DNA of 64,000 bases, taken from contig NZ_JAFFZN010000019.1 in NCBI RefSeq assembly GCF_017676385.1, forward strand, positions 62,001-126,000. The letters are read 5' to 3'. The stretch comes from Streptomyces spirodelae. Its GTDB lineage: Bacteria > Actinomycetota > Actinomycetes > Streptomycetales > Streptomycetaceae. A model generated the notes under the pieces. The model saw only the letters and a list, made by a program, of their open reading frames with translations. It was not told where the DNA came from and searched no databases. The position numbers were made by a program, and so were the translations under genes. Positions 35,897 through 44,893 of this stretch are shown here, in pieces (position 1 is the first letter of the stretch; each line of letters starts with the position of its first letter).

Positions 35897-35932
35897 CCAG
35901 CTTCACAGATCGGACGGATCGTATGAAGCTGG
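35897..35932. promoter_or_regulatory. long inverted repeat upstream of smeA
   Basis: Perfect 9-bp arms CCAGCTTCA (35897-35905) and TGAAGCTGG (35924-35932) enclose 18 bases containing a second small repeat, GATC-N5-GATC. It lies 41-76 bp before the smeA start, in the promoter region, where an operator or regulatory hairpin is plausible. Confidence 0.6.
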
Positions 35933-36058
35933 CAACTGGGTGATTCCTTGACTAACGCCCCTGAACGGGTCGTGTCGCTGCCGCGCTTCCGGTGGAAGCT
36001 CCACCCCGTGGGACACATCCGCCCCGTGGTACACAACTCCCCCGTGGAAGGGCCCTCC

Positions 36059-37357
36059 GTGAACGACAAAGACCCCACAACCGTCGCCGCGGACGCGGTG
36101 CTGGCCGGCCTGTCCGACATCCGCGACAGCCTGGAGTCCTTCTACAAGGACCTCCACCAGCACCCCGAACTCGGCTTCCAGGAGCGGCGGACGGCAGGGC
36201 ATGTCGCGCAGGCGCTGAACGAGTGGGGCTACGAGGTCACCGAGGGCATCGCCGGTACGGGGGTCGTGGGCGTACTGCACAACGGCGAAGGCCCCACCGT
36301 CCTGCTGCGTGCCGACATGGACGCGCTGCCCGTACGCGAACAGACCGAGCTGTCCTACGCCTCGACCGACACCGGCACGGACGCGGACGGTGTCGAACAC
36401 CCCGTGATGCACGCCTGCGGCCACGACGTCCACGTCACCTGTCTGCTGGGCACGGCGCGCCTGATGGCGGCCGGGACGGACGCGTGGCGGGGCACCCTCG
36501 TCGTGCTCTTCCAGCCGAACGAGGAGAACGGCTCGGGCGCCCGCGCCATGGTCGACGACGGGCTCGCCCGGCGCATCCCCCGGCCGGACGTGGCGCTCGG
36601 CCAGCATGTGCTGCCCGTGCCCGCGGGCACCCTGCTGACCCGGGCGGGTGTCATGATGGCGGCCTCGGACAGCCTCCGGGTCACCTTCCACGGGCGCGGC
36701 GGACACGGCTCGATGCCGGAGCGGACCCTGGACCCCGTTGTGCTGGCCGCGGCGACCGTACTGCGGCTGCAGACCGTCGTCTCCCGGGAGATCTCCGCGG
36801 CCACCCCGGCCGTGGTGACCGTCGGTGCGATCCACGCGGGCAGCGGGCCGAACATCATCCCCGACAGCGCCGAGATCCAGCTCAACATCCGTACCTTCGA
36901 GCAGGAGACCCGCTCCCGGGTGCTGGCCGCGGTGCGCCGGATCGTCGTAGGGGAGTGCGCCACCGCCGGTGCGGACCGCGAACCGGAGTTCGAGACGCTC
37001 AGCGAGTTCTCCGTGACCGAGAACGACGAGGAGGCCACCGGCCGGGTGGCGGCGGCCTTCGCGGCCTACTTCGGCGAGGACCGGGCGCTGACCACGGGGC
37101 CCGTTCCGGCCAGCGAGGACTTCGGCGAGCTGCCGGCCGGGCTCGGCTGCCCCAGCACCTACTGGGGGCTGGGCGGCACCGATCCGGACGCCTACTGGAA
37201 GGCCGAGCGCGCCGGAACCGTCCACCAGGACATCCCCGGCAACCACAGCCCGCGCTTCGCACCGGTGCTCCAGCCCACTCTGGACACGGGGGTACGGGCG
37301 CTGGTCACCGCGTCGCTCGCCTGGCTGGCCCCGCGCCCGCGGACGACCGAGGGCTGA
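36059..37357 (+). CDS. M20-family metallohydrolase (amidohydrolase)
   Basis: A 432-residue dizinc hydrolase of the IAA-amino acid hydrolase/carboxypeptidase subgroup. Motifs: YKDLHQHPELGFQERRTAG, LLRADMDALPVREQT, VMHACGHDVHVTCLLGTA with metal His and Asp near residue 118, LVVLFQPNEENGSGARAM with the catalytic Glu, and GQHVLPVPAGTLLTRAG. The dimerisation domain has TFHGRGGHGSMPERTLDPV and the tail ASEDFGELPAGLG with the final His in NHSPRFAP. Substrates are usually N-acyl amino acids or related amides. GTG at 36059 follows GGAAGGG by six bases; a longer start at 35948 (TTG) is possible. Confidence 0.9.
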   Translation: MNDKDPTTVAADAVLAGLSDIRDSLESFYKDLHQHPELGFQERRTAGHVAQALNEWGYEVTEGIAGTGVVGVLHNGEGPTVLLRADMDALPVREQTELSYASTDTGTDADGVEHPVMHACGHDVHVTCLLGTARLMAAGTDAWRGTLVVLFQPNEENGSGARAMVDDGLARRIPRPDVALGQHVLPVPAGTLLTRAGVMMAASDSLRVTFHGRGGHGSMPERTLDPVVLAAATVLRLQTVVSREISAATPAVVTVGAIHAGSGPNIIPDSAEIQLNIRTFEQETRSRVLAAVRRIVVGECATAGADREPEFETLSEFSVTENDEEATGRVAAAFAAYFGEDRALTTGPVPASEDFGELPAGLGCPSTYWGLGGTDPDAYWKAERAGTVHQDIPGNHSPRFAPVLQPTLDTGVRALVTASLAWLAPRPRTTEG

Positions 37358-37402
37358 GTCCGCGGTCCGCGGTCCCAGAGTGCGGCGGGCATTCCCTTGT
37401 GG

Positions 37403-37416
37403 TGGAACACGTTCTA
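37403..37416. promoter_or_regulatory. KstR-like palindrome upstream of an acyl-CoA dehydrogenase
   Basis: TGGAACACGTTCTA matches the mycobacterial/rhodococcal KstR consensus TNNAACNNGTTNNA (consensus TAGAACNNGTTCTA) at all but one arm base. It lies about 46-59 bp before the GTG at 37462, a normal operator position. Whether the host has a KstR homologue is not shown by the window. Confidence 0.6.
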
Positions 37417-37461
37417 CTGTGTGCGCCGCCATCGGCACGCCGTCGTGGAGCGGAGGGGACC

Positions 37462-38661
37462 GTGTACCTCGAATACACCACCGAACAGCAGGAGCTGCGG
37501 GCCCGGTTGCGGGACTACTTCACCGGCCCGGACGGGCTCGTGCCGGAGGACGCGCACACCGGGTACCAGGAGCCGGCGGCCCGGAAGCGGTTCTACCGCG
37601 AGACGATACGGCGGCTCGGCCGGGACGGATGGCTGGGCGTGGGGTGGCCGCGCGAGTACGGCGGCCGCGGGATGAGCGCCGTCGAGCAGTTCATCTTCTT
37701 CGACGAGGCGGCGCAGGCGGGCGTCCCGCTGCCGCTGATGGCGCTCAACACCGTCGGGCCCACCCTGATGCGCTTCGGCACCGAGGAGCAGAAGGAGTTC
37801 TTCCTGCCCCGGATACTCTCCGGAGAGCTGGATTTCGCCATCGGCTACAGCGAGCCGGACGCGGGCACCGATCTGGCCTCCCTCACCACCCGCGCGGTAC
37901 GCGAGGGCGACACCGGCAGCGGGCACTACATCGTCAACGGCCAGAAGATCTGGACCACCAACGGGGACACCGCCGACTGGGTCTGGCTCGCGGTGCGCAC
38001 CGACCCGGAGGCCAAGCCGCACAAGGGCATCACCATGCTGCTCGTGCCGACCAGCGACCCCGGCTACTCGTGCACCCTGATCACCACCCTGGCCTCGCAC
38101 GACACCACCGCGAGCTACTACGAGAACGTGCGGGTGCCGGCGAGCCGCCGGGTGGGGGAGGAGAACGGCGGCTGGAAGCTGATCACCACGCAGCTCAACC
38201 ACGAGCGGGTCACGCTCGCCGCGCACGGCACCATGGCCATCCGCGCCCTGGAGGACACCCGCCGCTGGGCGCGCGAGACCAAGCTCTCCGACGGGCGCCG
38301 CGTCCTCGACCTGGGCTGGGTCCGCACCCGGCTGGCCCGCGCACACGCCCGGCTGGAGGCGATGAAGCTGCTCAACTGGCAGATGGTCGACGCCCTCGAC
38401 AAGGGGACGCTGACCCCGCACGACGCCTCCGCCGTCAAGGTCTACGGCAGCGAGGCCCGCCGGGAGGTCTATGCCTGGCTGATGGAGGTGGCCGGCGCGG
38501 CCGGCCCTCTCAAGGACGGTTCGGCGGGCGCGGTGCTGGGCGGCGAACTGGAGCGCGGCTACCGCAGCGCCGTCATCTTCACCTTCGGCGGCGGCAACAA
38601 CGAGATCCAGCGCGAGATCATCTCCTGGATCGGTCTGGGCATGCCACGCGTACGGCGCTGA
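37462..38661 (+). CDS. acyl-CoA dehydrogenase (FadE/ChsE-type)
   Basis: A 399-residue FAD enzyme. Features are WLGVGWPREYGGRGMSAVEQ, IGYSEPDAGTDLASLTTRA, HYIVNGQKIWTTNGDTADW and, at the end, FTFGGGNNEIQREIISW. The classical IVEGT catalytic Glu is replaced by a Gly-rich FGGGN block, as in actinobacterial FadE proteins of steroid and branched-chain catabolism, where the base lies elsewhere; the substrate is thus likely to be bulky. GTG at 37462 follows GGAGGGG. A KstR-like box lies in its promoter and a second GAACACGTTC site follows the gene. No partner subunit gene is adjacent. Confidence 0.9.
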   Translation: MYLEYTTEQQELRARLRDYFTGPDGLVPEDAHTGYQEPAARKRFYRETIRRLGRDGWLGVGWPREYGGRGMSAVEQFIFFDEAAQAGVPLPLMALNTVGPTLMRFGTEEQKEFFLPRILSGELDFAIGYSEPDAGTDLASLTTRAVREGDTGSGHYIVNGQKIWTTNGDTADWVWLAVRTDPEAKPHKGITMLLVPTSDPGYSCTLITTLASHDTTASYYENVRVPASRRVGEENGGWKLITTQLNHERVTLAAHGTMAIRALEDTRRWARETKLSDGRRVLDLGWVRTRLARAHARLEAMKLLNWQMVDALDKGTLTPHDASAVKVYGSEARREVYAWLMEVAGAAGPLKDGSAGAVLGGELERGYRSAVIFTFGGGNNEIQREIISWIGLGMPRVRR

Positions 38662-38707
38662 CCCGCTCCCCGCCAGGGGTGGAAACTTCCGCACCATCCA
38701 CGCCAAC

Positions 38708-38717
38708 GAACACGTTC
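38708..38717. promoter_or_regulatory. second GAACACGTTC site
   Basis: CGAACACGTTCG occurs about 140 bp before the kinase start and carries the same 10-base core as the KstR-like site at 37405-37414. The spacing rules out an SOS box (which needs four bases between the arms). Confidence 0.4.
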
Positions 38718-38856
38718 GTATACGGCTGTACCACAGCGAACCAGTCAAACGCGTACACCTCGTCCTCGGTTGGCATACACGCGCAGGAACGAGGCAGCCA
38801 TACTGGGCAGACAGGGGAGGGACGGAAAGCGGCAACTACGGGGGCGAGAAACAGGG

Positions 38857-40482
38857 ATGGCGCACAGCACCCTGATCCATGGCCGGTACCGGCTGCTCGA
38901 TCGTGTGGGGCGCGGCGGCATGGGCGAAGTGTGGCGGGCGCGTGACGAGTCACTGGGCAGGCGGGTGGCGGTCAAGTGCCTCAAACCACTGGCCCGGCGC
39001 GACGACGAGGCGTTCGTGAGCATGCTGCGTGAACGCTTCCGGCGCGAGGCGCGCGTCGCCGCCGCACTCCAGCACCGGGGCGTGACGGTGGTGCACGACT
39101 TCGGGGACGACGGGCTGCTCTACCTGGTCATGGAGCTGCTGGAGGGACGCAACCTCAGTCAGCTCCTGGCGGACAACGAGCGGCGGCCGCTCCCTGTCGC
39201 CGAGGTCGTGGATGTGGCCGAACAGGTCGCGGGCGCACTGGCCTACACCCACGCCCAGGGGGTGGTGCACCGCGATCTGAAGCCGGCCAACGTCATGCGC
39301 ACCGAGGACGGTGCCGTCAAGATCTGCGACTTCGGCATCGCCCGCCTCGCCCACGACATCGGCTTCACCGCCAAGCTCTCGGGCCCCGGCGTCGCGATGG
39401 GCACCCCGCACTACATGTCGCCGGAGCAGATCGCGGGCTCCGCCGTCGACCACCGCAGCGACCTGTACTCGTTCGGGTGCGTTCTCTACGAGATCGCCAC
39501 CGGGGCGCCACCGTTCGAGGGCGGCGACCCCTGGGCCGTACTGGTCGGGCACCGCGACACACCGCCGGTGCCGCCGCGTGCCCACCGGCCGGAACTGCCG
39601 CCGCCGCTGGAGGTGGCCATCCTGCGGCTGCTGGCCAAAGCGCCGGACGAACGCCCGTACGGTGCACAGCAGTTGGCGGGTGAGCTGGCCGCCGCCCGGA
39701 CCCACCTCCAGGGTGCCGGAACGGGCGCGAGGGGCGTGCCGCCGTGGACGCACGGTATGGACGGCGGCCTCGCGGCCGGTGGTGCCCTGGCGACCCGGCC
39801 GCGGGCCGCGACGTGGGCACCCGGGCTGAGCGGGCTCACGGGACGGTGGACCGAGGGCGCCGGGCCCGATGAGCTCGCGCGCGAGGCCGCGGACGCCGCC
39901 CCTGTGGCGGCGCCGCGCATGCCGCCCCGGATACCGCGGCAGGCCCCCCGCGCCGCCGTGCGCGCCCCCCTGCCCCGGGAGCGGCTCACGGTGCTGGCGG
40001 GCAGGCACAACGCCGGGCTGCGGCTGGGCAGGCTCGGCCGCTGGGAGGAGGCGTACGAGGTGCACCGCGCGGTCGCCGCCGAACGCGAACGGCTGCTCGG
40101 CCCGTACCACCCCGAAACCCTCGCCAGTCGCTACGAGACCGGCTCGGCCCTCGCCCGGCTCGGACGCCACAGCGAGGCACTGGAGGAGTACGTCCGTACC
40201 GCGGCCGGCCGTGCCTCGGTGCTGGGCCCCGACCACCCCGACACACTGGCGGTTCGCCACGACCTCGGGCACGCGCTGGGGCGCCTCGGACGCTGGGCGG
40301 AGGCGCTGGAGGTGCACCGGCAGGTGACCGCCGTCCGCGAGCGCGCGCTGGGTCCCGCCGATCCGGCCACCGTGGCCAGCAGGAACGACGAGGCGCACTG
40401 TCTTCAGCGGCTGGGTCGCCCGGGGGAGGCGGCGACGGTCCGACGGCGGACGTGCCCACGGGAGTCGCCTGACGGGGTCTGA
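38857..40482 (+). CDS. Hanks-type Ser/Thr protein kinase with C-terminal TPR repeats
   Basis: A 541-residue kinase starting MAHSTLIHGRYRLLDRVGRG. Kinase landmarks: GRGGMGEVWRARDES (P-loop), RRVAVKCLKPL (Lys), VVHRDLKPANVMRTEDG (catalytic loop, about 137), KICDFGIARLAHD, GTPHYMSPEQIAG and DHRSDLYSFGCVLYE. A Pro/Ala/Arg-rich linker follows from about 285, then a TPR region from about 385 with three repeats centred on GLRLGRLGRWEEAYEVHRAV, ALARLGRHSEALEEYVR and GHALGRLGRWAEALEVHRQV. No transmembrane helix or extracellular sensor is visible, so it is probably cytosolic and may sense proteins through the TPRs. ATG at 38857. Confidence 0.92.
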   Translation: MAHSTLIHGRYRLLDRVGRGGMGEVWRARDESLGRRVAVKCLKPLARRDDEAFVSMLRERFRREARVAAALQHRGVTVVHDFGDDGLLYLVMELLEGRNLSQLLADNERRPLPVAEVVDVAEQVAGALAYTHAQGVVHRDLKPANVMRTEDGAVKICDFGIARLAHDIGFTAKLSGPGVAMGTPHYMSPEQIAGSAVDHRSDLYSFGCVLYEIATGAPPFEGGDPWAVLVGHRDTPPVPPRAHRPELPPPLEVAILRLLAKAPDERPYGAQQLAGELAAARTHLQGAGTGARGVPPWTHGMDGGLAAGGALATRPRAATWAPGLSGLTGRWTEGAGPDELAREAADAAPVAAPRMPPRIPRQAPRAAVRAPLPRERLTVLAGRHNAGLRLGRLGRWEEAYEVHRAVAAERERLLGPYHPETLASRYETGSALARLGRHSEALEEYVRTAAGRASVLGPDHPDTLAVRHDLGHALGRLGRWAEALEVHRQVTAVRERALGPADPATVASRNDEAHCLQRLGRPGEAATVRRRTCPRESPDGV

Positions 40483-40495
40483 ACCAGCAGCTACC

Positions 40496-40508
40496 TGACG
40501 CAGCATCA
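40496..40508. promoter_or_regulatory. palindromic operator upstream of the nitronate monooxygenase gene
   Basis: TGACGCAGCATCA, an imperfect 13-bp palindrome with a central base, followed by GAAAAC. It lies 46-58 bp before the start at 40554. The same motif (TGACGCTGCGTCA followed by GAAGAC) occurs at 47404-47416, which suggests one shared regulator. Confidence 0.65.
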
Positions 40509-40553
40509 GAAAACGTCTTCCCTCCTCGGCGCGGCTGCGGCATCCTGCCGCCC

Positions 40554-41660
40554 ATGCAGACGGAGCTGAGCAGAAAGCTGGGAGCCCGGCACGCCATCTT
40601 CGGCTTCACACCCTTCCCCGCCGTCGCGGCGGCGCTCACCCGCGCGGGCGGCTTCGGGGTGCTCGGCGCCGTGCGCTACGGCGCAGCCGAGGACCTCCGA
40701 CGCGACCTCGACTGGCTGGACGCGCACACCGACGGACTGCCGTACGGCCTGGATGTGGTCATGCCCGCCAAGAAGGTCGAAGGCGTGAGCGAGGACGAGA
40801 TCGAGGCGATGATCCCCGAGGAGCACCGGCGGTATGTGCGCGACGTCCTGGCCGCGTACGACGTCCCCGAGCTCCCCGAGGGCCAGAGCGGCGGCTGGCG
40901 CATTACCGGCTGGCTGGAGAACGTGGCCCGCGGCCAGCTCGACGTGGCCTTCGACTACCCGATCGGACTCCTGGCCGGCGCGCTGGGTTCACCCCCGCCC
41001 GACGTCATCGAGCGCGCTCACAAGAGCGGTATCCCGGTGGCGGCGCTCGCCGGAAGCCCCCGGCACGCGCAGCGGCACAAGGAGGCGGGCATCGACATCG
41101 TGGTTGCCCAGGGGTACGAGGCGGGCGGCCACACCGGGGAGATCGCCTCCATGGTGCTCACGCCCGAGGTGGTGCGCGCCGTCGACCCGCTGCCCGTGCT
41201 GTGCGCCGGCGGTATCGGCAGCGGCGAACAGCTCGCGGCCGCACTGGCGTTGGGAGCGCAGGGCGCCTGGCTCGGCTCCGTGTGGCTGACCACCACCGAG
41301 GCCGACCTGGGCTCCCGCGCGCTGACCCGCAAACTGCTGGCCGCCGGGTCCGGCGACACCGTACGGTCCCGCGCGCTGACCGGGAAGCCCGCGCGGCAGC
41401 TGCGGACCGCCTGGACAGACGCCTGGGAGCAGGGCGAGGGCCGGCCCGGCACCCTGCCCATGCCCCTCCAGGGGCTGCTGGTCGCCGAGGCCAACTCGCG
41501 CATCCAGCGGTACGAGGTGGAGCCGCTGCTGGGCACCCCCGTGGGACAGATCGTCGGCTCCATGAACAGCCGCCGGTCGGTGCAGGCGGTCGTGGACGAC
41601 CTCACGCGCGGCTTCGAACGCACCCTGGCCCGTCTCAACGCCCTCGCGGACCGGCAGTGA
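40554..41660 (+). CDS. nitronate monooxygenase family flavoprotein
   Basis: A 368-residue FMN TIM-barrel protein of the nitronate monooxygenase/2-nitropropane dioxygenase group. It reads LGARHAIFGFTPFPAVAAAL at the start, then GYEAGGHTGEIASMVLTPEV (the GGxxGGHTG phosphate loop), VLCAGGIGSGEQLAAALALG and AQGAWLGSVWLTTTEADLGS. Members oxidise nitronates or act as enoyl reductases in acyl-CoA pathways; mycobacterial relatives lie in steroid-degradation regions. It is followed 43 bp downstream by an acyl-CoA ligase on the same strand and is preceded by the palindrome at 40496, so a role in that acyl-CoA pathway is likely. Confidence 0.9.
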   Translation: MQTELSRKLGARHAIFGFTPFPAVAAALTRAGGFGVLGAVRYGAAEDLRRDLDWLDAHTDGLPYGLDVVMPAKKVEGVSEDEIEAMIPEEHRRYVRDVLAAYDVPELPEGQSGGWRITGWLENVARGQLDVAFDYPIGLLAGALGSPPPDVIERAHKSGIPVAALAGSPRHAQRHKEAGIDIVVAQGYEAGGHTGEIASMVLTPEVVRAVDPLPVLCAGGIGSGEQLAAALALGAQGAWLGSVWLTTTEADLGSRALTRKLLAAGSGDTVRSRALTGKPARQLRTAWTDAWEQGEGRPGTLPMPLQGLLVAEANSRIQRYEVEPLLGTPVGQIVGSMNSRRSVQAVVDDLTRGFERTLARLNALADRQ

Positions 41661-41703
41661 GCAGCTTCGCCCGCCCGAACGCCCCCGAAAGGAGAGAGCC
41701 ACG

Positions 41704-43257
41704 GTGGACGCACCCAACGGATTCTGGGCGCAGGCCCGGCGTGATCCCAGGCGCACGGTGCTCGTCGCGCCGGACGGTGACCAGTGGTCGGCCGCCCGGC
41801 TGCACGCGGAGTGCAACCGGCTCACGCACGCCCTCCGGGCGGCGGGCCTGGCGGCGGGCGACGCGTTCGCGACCGTACTGCCCAACGGTCCTCAGTTCAT
41901 CGCCGCCTATCTGGCCGCCGCCCAGTCAGGGCTGTACATGGTCCCGGTCAACCACCACTTGGTGGGCCCCGAGATCGCGTGGATACTCTCCGACTCCGGC
42001 GCCAAGGTGCTGCTGGCGCACGCGCGCTTCGCGGAACCGGTGCGGGCTGCTGCCGACGAGGCGGAGGTGCCGTACGCGCGGCGCTACTGCGTGGGGGAGG
42101 CCGACGGCTTCCGCCCGTACGCCGAGCTGCTCGGCGGCCAGCCGGACGAGCCGCCGGCCGAGCGGGACCGCACCAGCGGCTGGGTGATGAACTACACCTC
42201 GGGCACCACCGGCCGCCCACGCGGTATCCGGCGGCCGCTCACCGGAAAGCGGCCGGAGGAGACGCACCTCGGCGGCTTCCTCGGCATCTTCGGCATCAAG
42301 CCGTTCGACGACAACGTCCATCTGGTGTGCTCGCCCCTCTACCACACCGCCGTGCTCCAGTTCGCAGCCGCCGCGCTGCACATCGGGCACCGGCTCGTGG
42401 TGATGGACAAGTGGGACCCCGAGGAGATGCTGCGGCTGATCGACCGTCACCGCTGTACGCACACGCATATGGTGCCGACACAGTTCCACCGGCTCCTCGC
42501 GCTGCCTGAACAGACGCGCGCCGCCTACGACGTCTCCTCGATGCGGCACGCCATCCACGGTGCCGCGCCCTGCCCCGACCATGTGAAGCGGGCCATGATC
42601 GAGTGGTGGGGCGGCTGTGTGGAGGAGTACTACGCGGCGAGCGAGGGTGGTGGCGCTTTCGCCACCGCGCAGGACTGGCTGAAGAAGCCCGGCACGGTCG
42701 GCAGGGCCTGGCCGATCAGCGAGCTGGCCGTCTTCGACGACGACGGCAACCGGCTCGGCCCCGGCGAGCTGGGCACCGTTCATATGAAGATGAGCACCGG
42801 GGGATTCTCGTACCACAAGGACGAGGGGAAGACCCGCAAGAACCGGATCGGGGACTTCTTCACCGTCGGTGACCTGGGGTATCTGGACGAGGACGGCTAT
42901 CTCTTCCTGCGCGACCGCAAGATCGACATGATCATCTCCGGCGGGGTGAACATCTACCCGGCCGAGATCGAGGCAGCGCTGCTGACCCATCCGGCGGTGG
43001 CGGACGCCGCCGCCTTCGGGGTGCCGCACGACGACTGGGGCGAGGAGGTCAAAGCCGTGGTCGAACCGGCGCCGGGCCAGATACCGGGGCCGCGGCTCGC
43101 GGCGGAGATCCTGGAGCACTGCGCCGGTCGGCTCGCAGGGTACAAGTGCCCCAGAACGGTGGATTTCACCGACGAGATGCCCCGCGACCCCAACGGCAAG
43201 CTCTACAAGCGCAGACTGCGGGAACCGTACTGGAAGGAACGGGAGCGGCCGCTGTGA
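41704..43257 (+). CDS. acyl-CoA synthetase (AMP-forming)
   Basis: A 517-residue ANL-superfamily ligase joining a carboxylic acid to CoA through an acyl-adenylate. Motifs: WVMNYTSGTTGRPRGIRRPL (P-loop), EEYYAASEGGGAFATAQDW, FFTVGDLGYLDEDGYLFL, DRKIDMIISGGVNIYPAEI and the C-terminal DPNGKLYKRRLRE with the catalytic Lys. It resembles FadD-type ligases. GTG at 41704 is preceded by AGGAGAG. It lies 43 bp after the nitronate monooxygenase gene and forms an operon with it; a permease, an alpha/beta hydrolase and other acyl-CoA genes follow. Its acid substrate is not predictable. Confidence 0.92.
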   Translation: MDAPNGFWAQARRDPRRTVLVAPDGDQWSAARLHAECNRLTHALRAAGLAAGDAFATVLPNGPQFIAAYLAAAQSGLYMVPVNHHLVGPEIAWILSDSGAKVLLAHARFAEPVRAAADEAEVPYARRYCVGEADGFRPYAELLGGQPDEPPAERDRTSGWVMNYTSGTTGRPRGIRRPLTGKRPEETHLGGFLGIFGIKPFDDNVHLVCSPLYHTAVLQFAAAALHIGHRLVVMDKWDPEEMLRLIDRHRCTHTHMVPTQFHRLLALPEQTRAAYDVSSMRHAIHGAAPCPDHVKRAMIEWWGGCVEEYYAASEGGGAFATAQDWLKKPGTVGRAWPISELAVFDDDGNRLGPGELGTVHMKMSTGGFSYHKDEGKTRKNRIGDFFTVGDLGYLDEDGYLFLRDRKIDMIISGGVNIYPAEIEAALLTHPAVADAAAFGVPHDDWGEEVKAVVEPAPGQIPGPRLAAEILEHCAGRLAGYKCPRTVDFTDEMPRDPNGKLYKRRLREPYWKERERPL

Positions 43258-43420
43258 CCGGCGTCCTCGCGTGAGACCAGACGGGTACGTCTTGGAGCGT
43301 TGCCCGAACAGACCTCGTGGCCGCTTTTCACCCCCTCCTGGCGCGGCCATGATGATCACGGGGCGTCGTGGGTGCCGTCCACGGCGACGCCGTCATACGT
43401 GCCGACGTCAGGAGGACCCC

Positions 43421-44848
43421 ATGGCCGGGCTCTGGAGCGGCGAGGGCGTACTGCGCCGCAAACCCATCGAGCACATCGAGGAGACCGAGGGTCGAGCAGG
43501 ACCCCGGCTCTCCCGCACCCTCGGCCTGCGTCACCTGACCGCGATCGGCGTCGGCGGCATCATCGGAGCCGGCGTCTTCAGCCTCGCGGGCACGGTCGCC
43601 AACGGCAAGGCGGGCCCCGCCGTGCTGATCTCCTTCCTCGTCGCCGGACTGGCCAGTGCCTGTGCCGCGCTCTCCTACGCCGAGTTCGCCGGGCTCATCC
43701 CGAAGGCCGGCTCCGCCTACACCTACGGCTACGCCGTGCTGGGTGAACTCGGCGGCTGGTTCATCGGCTGGGACCTGCTGCTGGAGTACACGGCCATCGT
43801 CGCCGTGGTCGCGATCGGCATCTCCGGCTACTTCTCCTTCCTGCTCGGCGAGACCGGCATCGATCTGCCCGCCTGGATGCTGGGCGCGCCGGGGACCGGT
43901 GCCGGGCACCGCGTCGATCTGTTCGCCGCTGTGCTGTGCCTGCTGATCGCCTATCTGCTCACCCGGGGCATCAAGAACGCGGCCCGCTTCGAGCTGATCG
44001 TCGTGGGCCTCAAGGTGGCGGTGGTCCTGCTGGTGATCGTCGTCGGCGTCTTCCACGTCAGGACCGGCAACTGGCACCCGTTCTTCCCGTTCGGCATCTC
44101 GGGCGCCTTCACCGGCGCCGCCACCGTCTTCTTCGCCGTCTTCGGCTACGACGCCATGAGCACGGCGGCCGAGGAGTCCACCGACGCCCAGAAGCACATG
44201 CCCAAGGCGATCATCTACTCGCTGGCCATCTCCATGGTGCTGTACGTCGCTGTCTGTCTGGTGCTGACCGGTATGCAGAACTACAAGGACATCGACCCCG
44301 ACAGCGGCTTCTCCACCGCCTTCAAGTCCGTGGGGCTGGGCGGCATCGCCGACATCATCGCCGTCGGCGCGATCATCGGCATCCTCACCGTGATGTTCAC
44401 CTTCATGCTCGGCGTCACCCGGGTGTGGTTCTCCATGAGCCGCGACGGGCTGCTGCCCAAGTGGTTCGCCAAGACCGACCCCGTCCGGCATGTGCCCGTG
44501 CGCGTCACCTGGATCGTGGGTGGCGTCTCCGCCGTCATCGCGGGCCTGCTGCCCATCCAGGAGGCCGCCGAACTGACCAACATCGGCATCCTGCTGGCCT
44601 TCGTCGTGGTCTGTGTCGCGGTCATCGTCCTGCGCTACCGCCGCCCCGACCTGCCGCGCACCTTCAAGGTCCCCGGCATGCCCGTCACCCCCGCGCTCGG
44701 CGTCGTCTTCTCCCTCTGGCTGACCACCTACCTCACCTCGGAGACCTGGCTGCGCTTCGCCGTGTGGTTCGTCATCGGCCTGGTGGTGTACTTCGGCTAC
44801 TCCTACCGCAGGTCCGAACTGGCCAGGCGGCCCTACGACACCCTTTAG
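43421..44848 (+). CDS. APC-superfamily amino acid permease (CAT type)
   Basis: A 475-residue transporter with about 12 membrane segments. The start RTLGLRHLTAIGVGGIIGAG carries the unwound TM1 substrate loop GVGGIIGAGVF; other landmarks are CAALSYAEFAGLIPKAGSAY, GWFIGWDLLLEYTAIVAVVA, FFAVFGYDAMSTAAEESTDA and QKHMPKAIIYSLAISM. This is the pattern of cationic amino acid transporters. The ATG at 43421 follows GGAGG by five bases. It lies 164 bp after the acyl-CoA ligase in the same orientation; a direct role in acyl-CoA catabolism is uncertain. Confidence 0.93.
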   Translation: MAGLWSGEGVLRRKPIEHIEETEGRAGPRLSRTLGLRHLTAIGVGGIIGAGVFSLAGTVANGKAGPAVLISFLVAGLASACAALSYAEFAGLIPKAGSAYTYGYAVLGELGGWFIGWDLLLEYTAIVAVVAIGISGYFSFLLGETGIDLPAWMLGAPGTGAGHRVDLFAAVLCLLIAYLLTRGIKNAARFELIVVGLKVAVVLLVIVVGVFHVRTGNWHPFFPFGISGAFTGAATVFFAVFGYDAMSTAAEESTDAQKHMPKAIIYSLAISMVLYVAVCLVLTGMQNYKDIDPDSGFSTAFKSVGLGGIADIIAVGAIIGILTVMFTFMLGVTRVWFSMSRDGLLPKWFAKTDPVRHVPVRVTWIVGGVSAVIAGLLPIQEAAELTNIGILLAFVVVCVAVIVLRYRRPDLPRTFKVPGMPVTPALGVVFSLWLTTYLTSETWLRFAVWFVIGLVVYFGYSYRRSELARRPYDTL

Positions 44849-44893
44849 CCCTCCTCCGGGAAGCGGTAGGTGACAGCGGGTACGGTCCCCCGT

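Noticed and set aside
38708-38717. LexA/SOS box
   Set aside because: The arms GAAC and GTTC are only two bases apart; the actinobacterial SOS box needs four.
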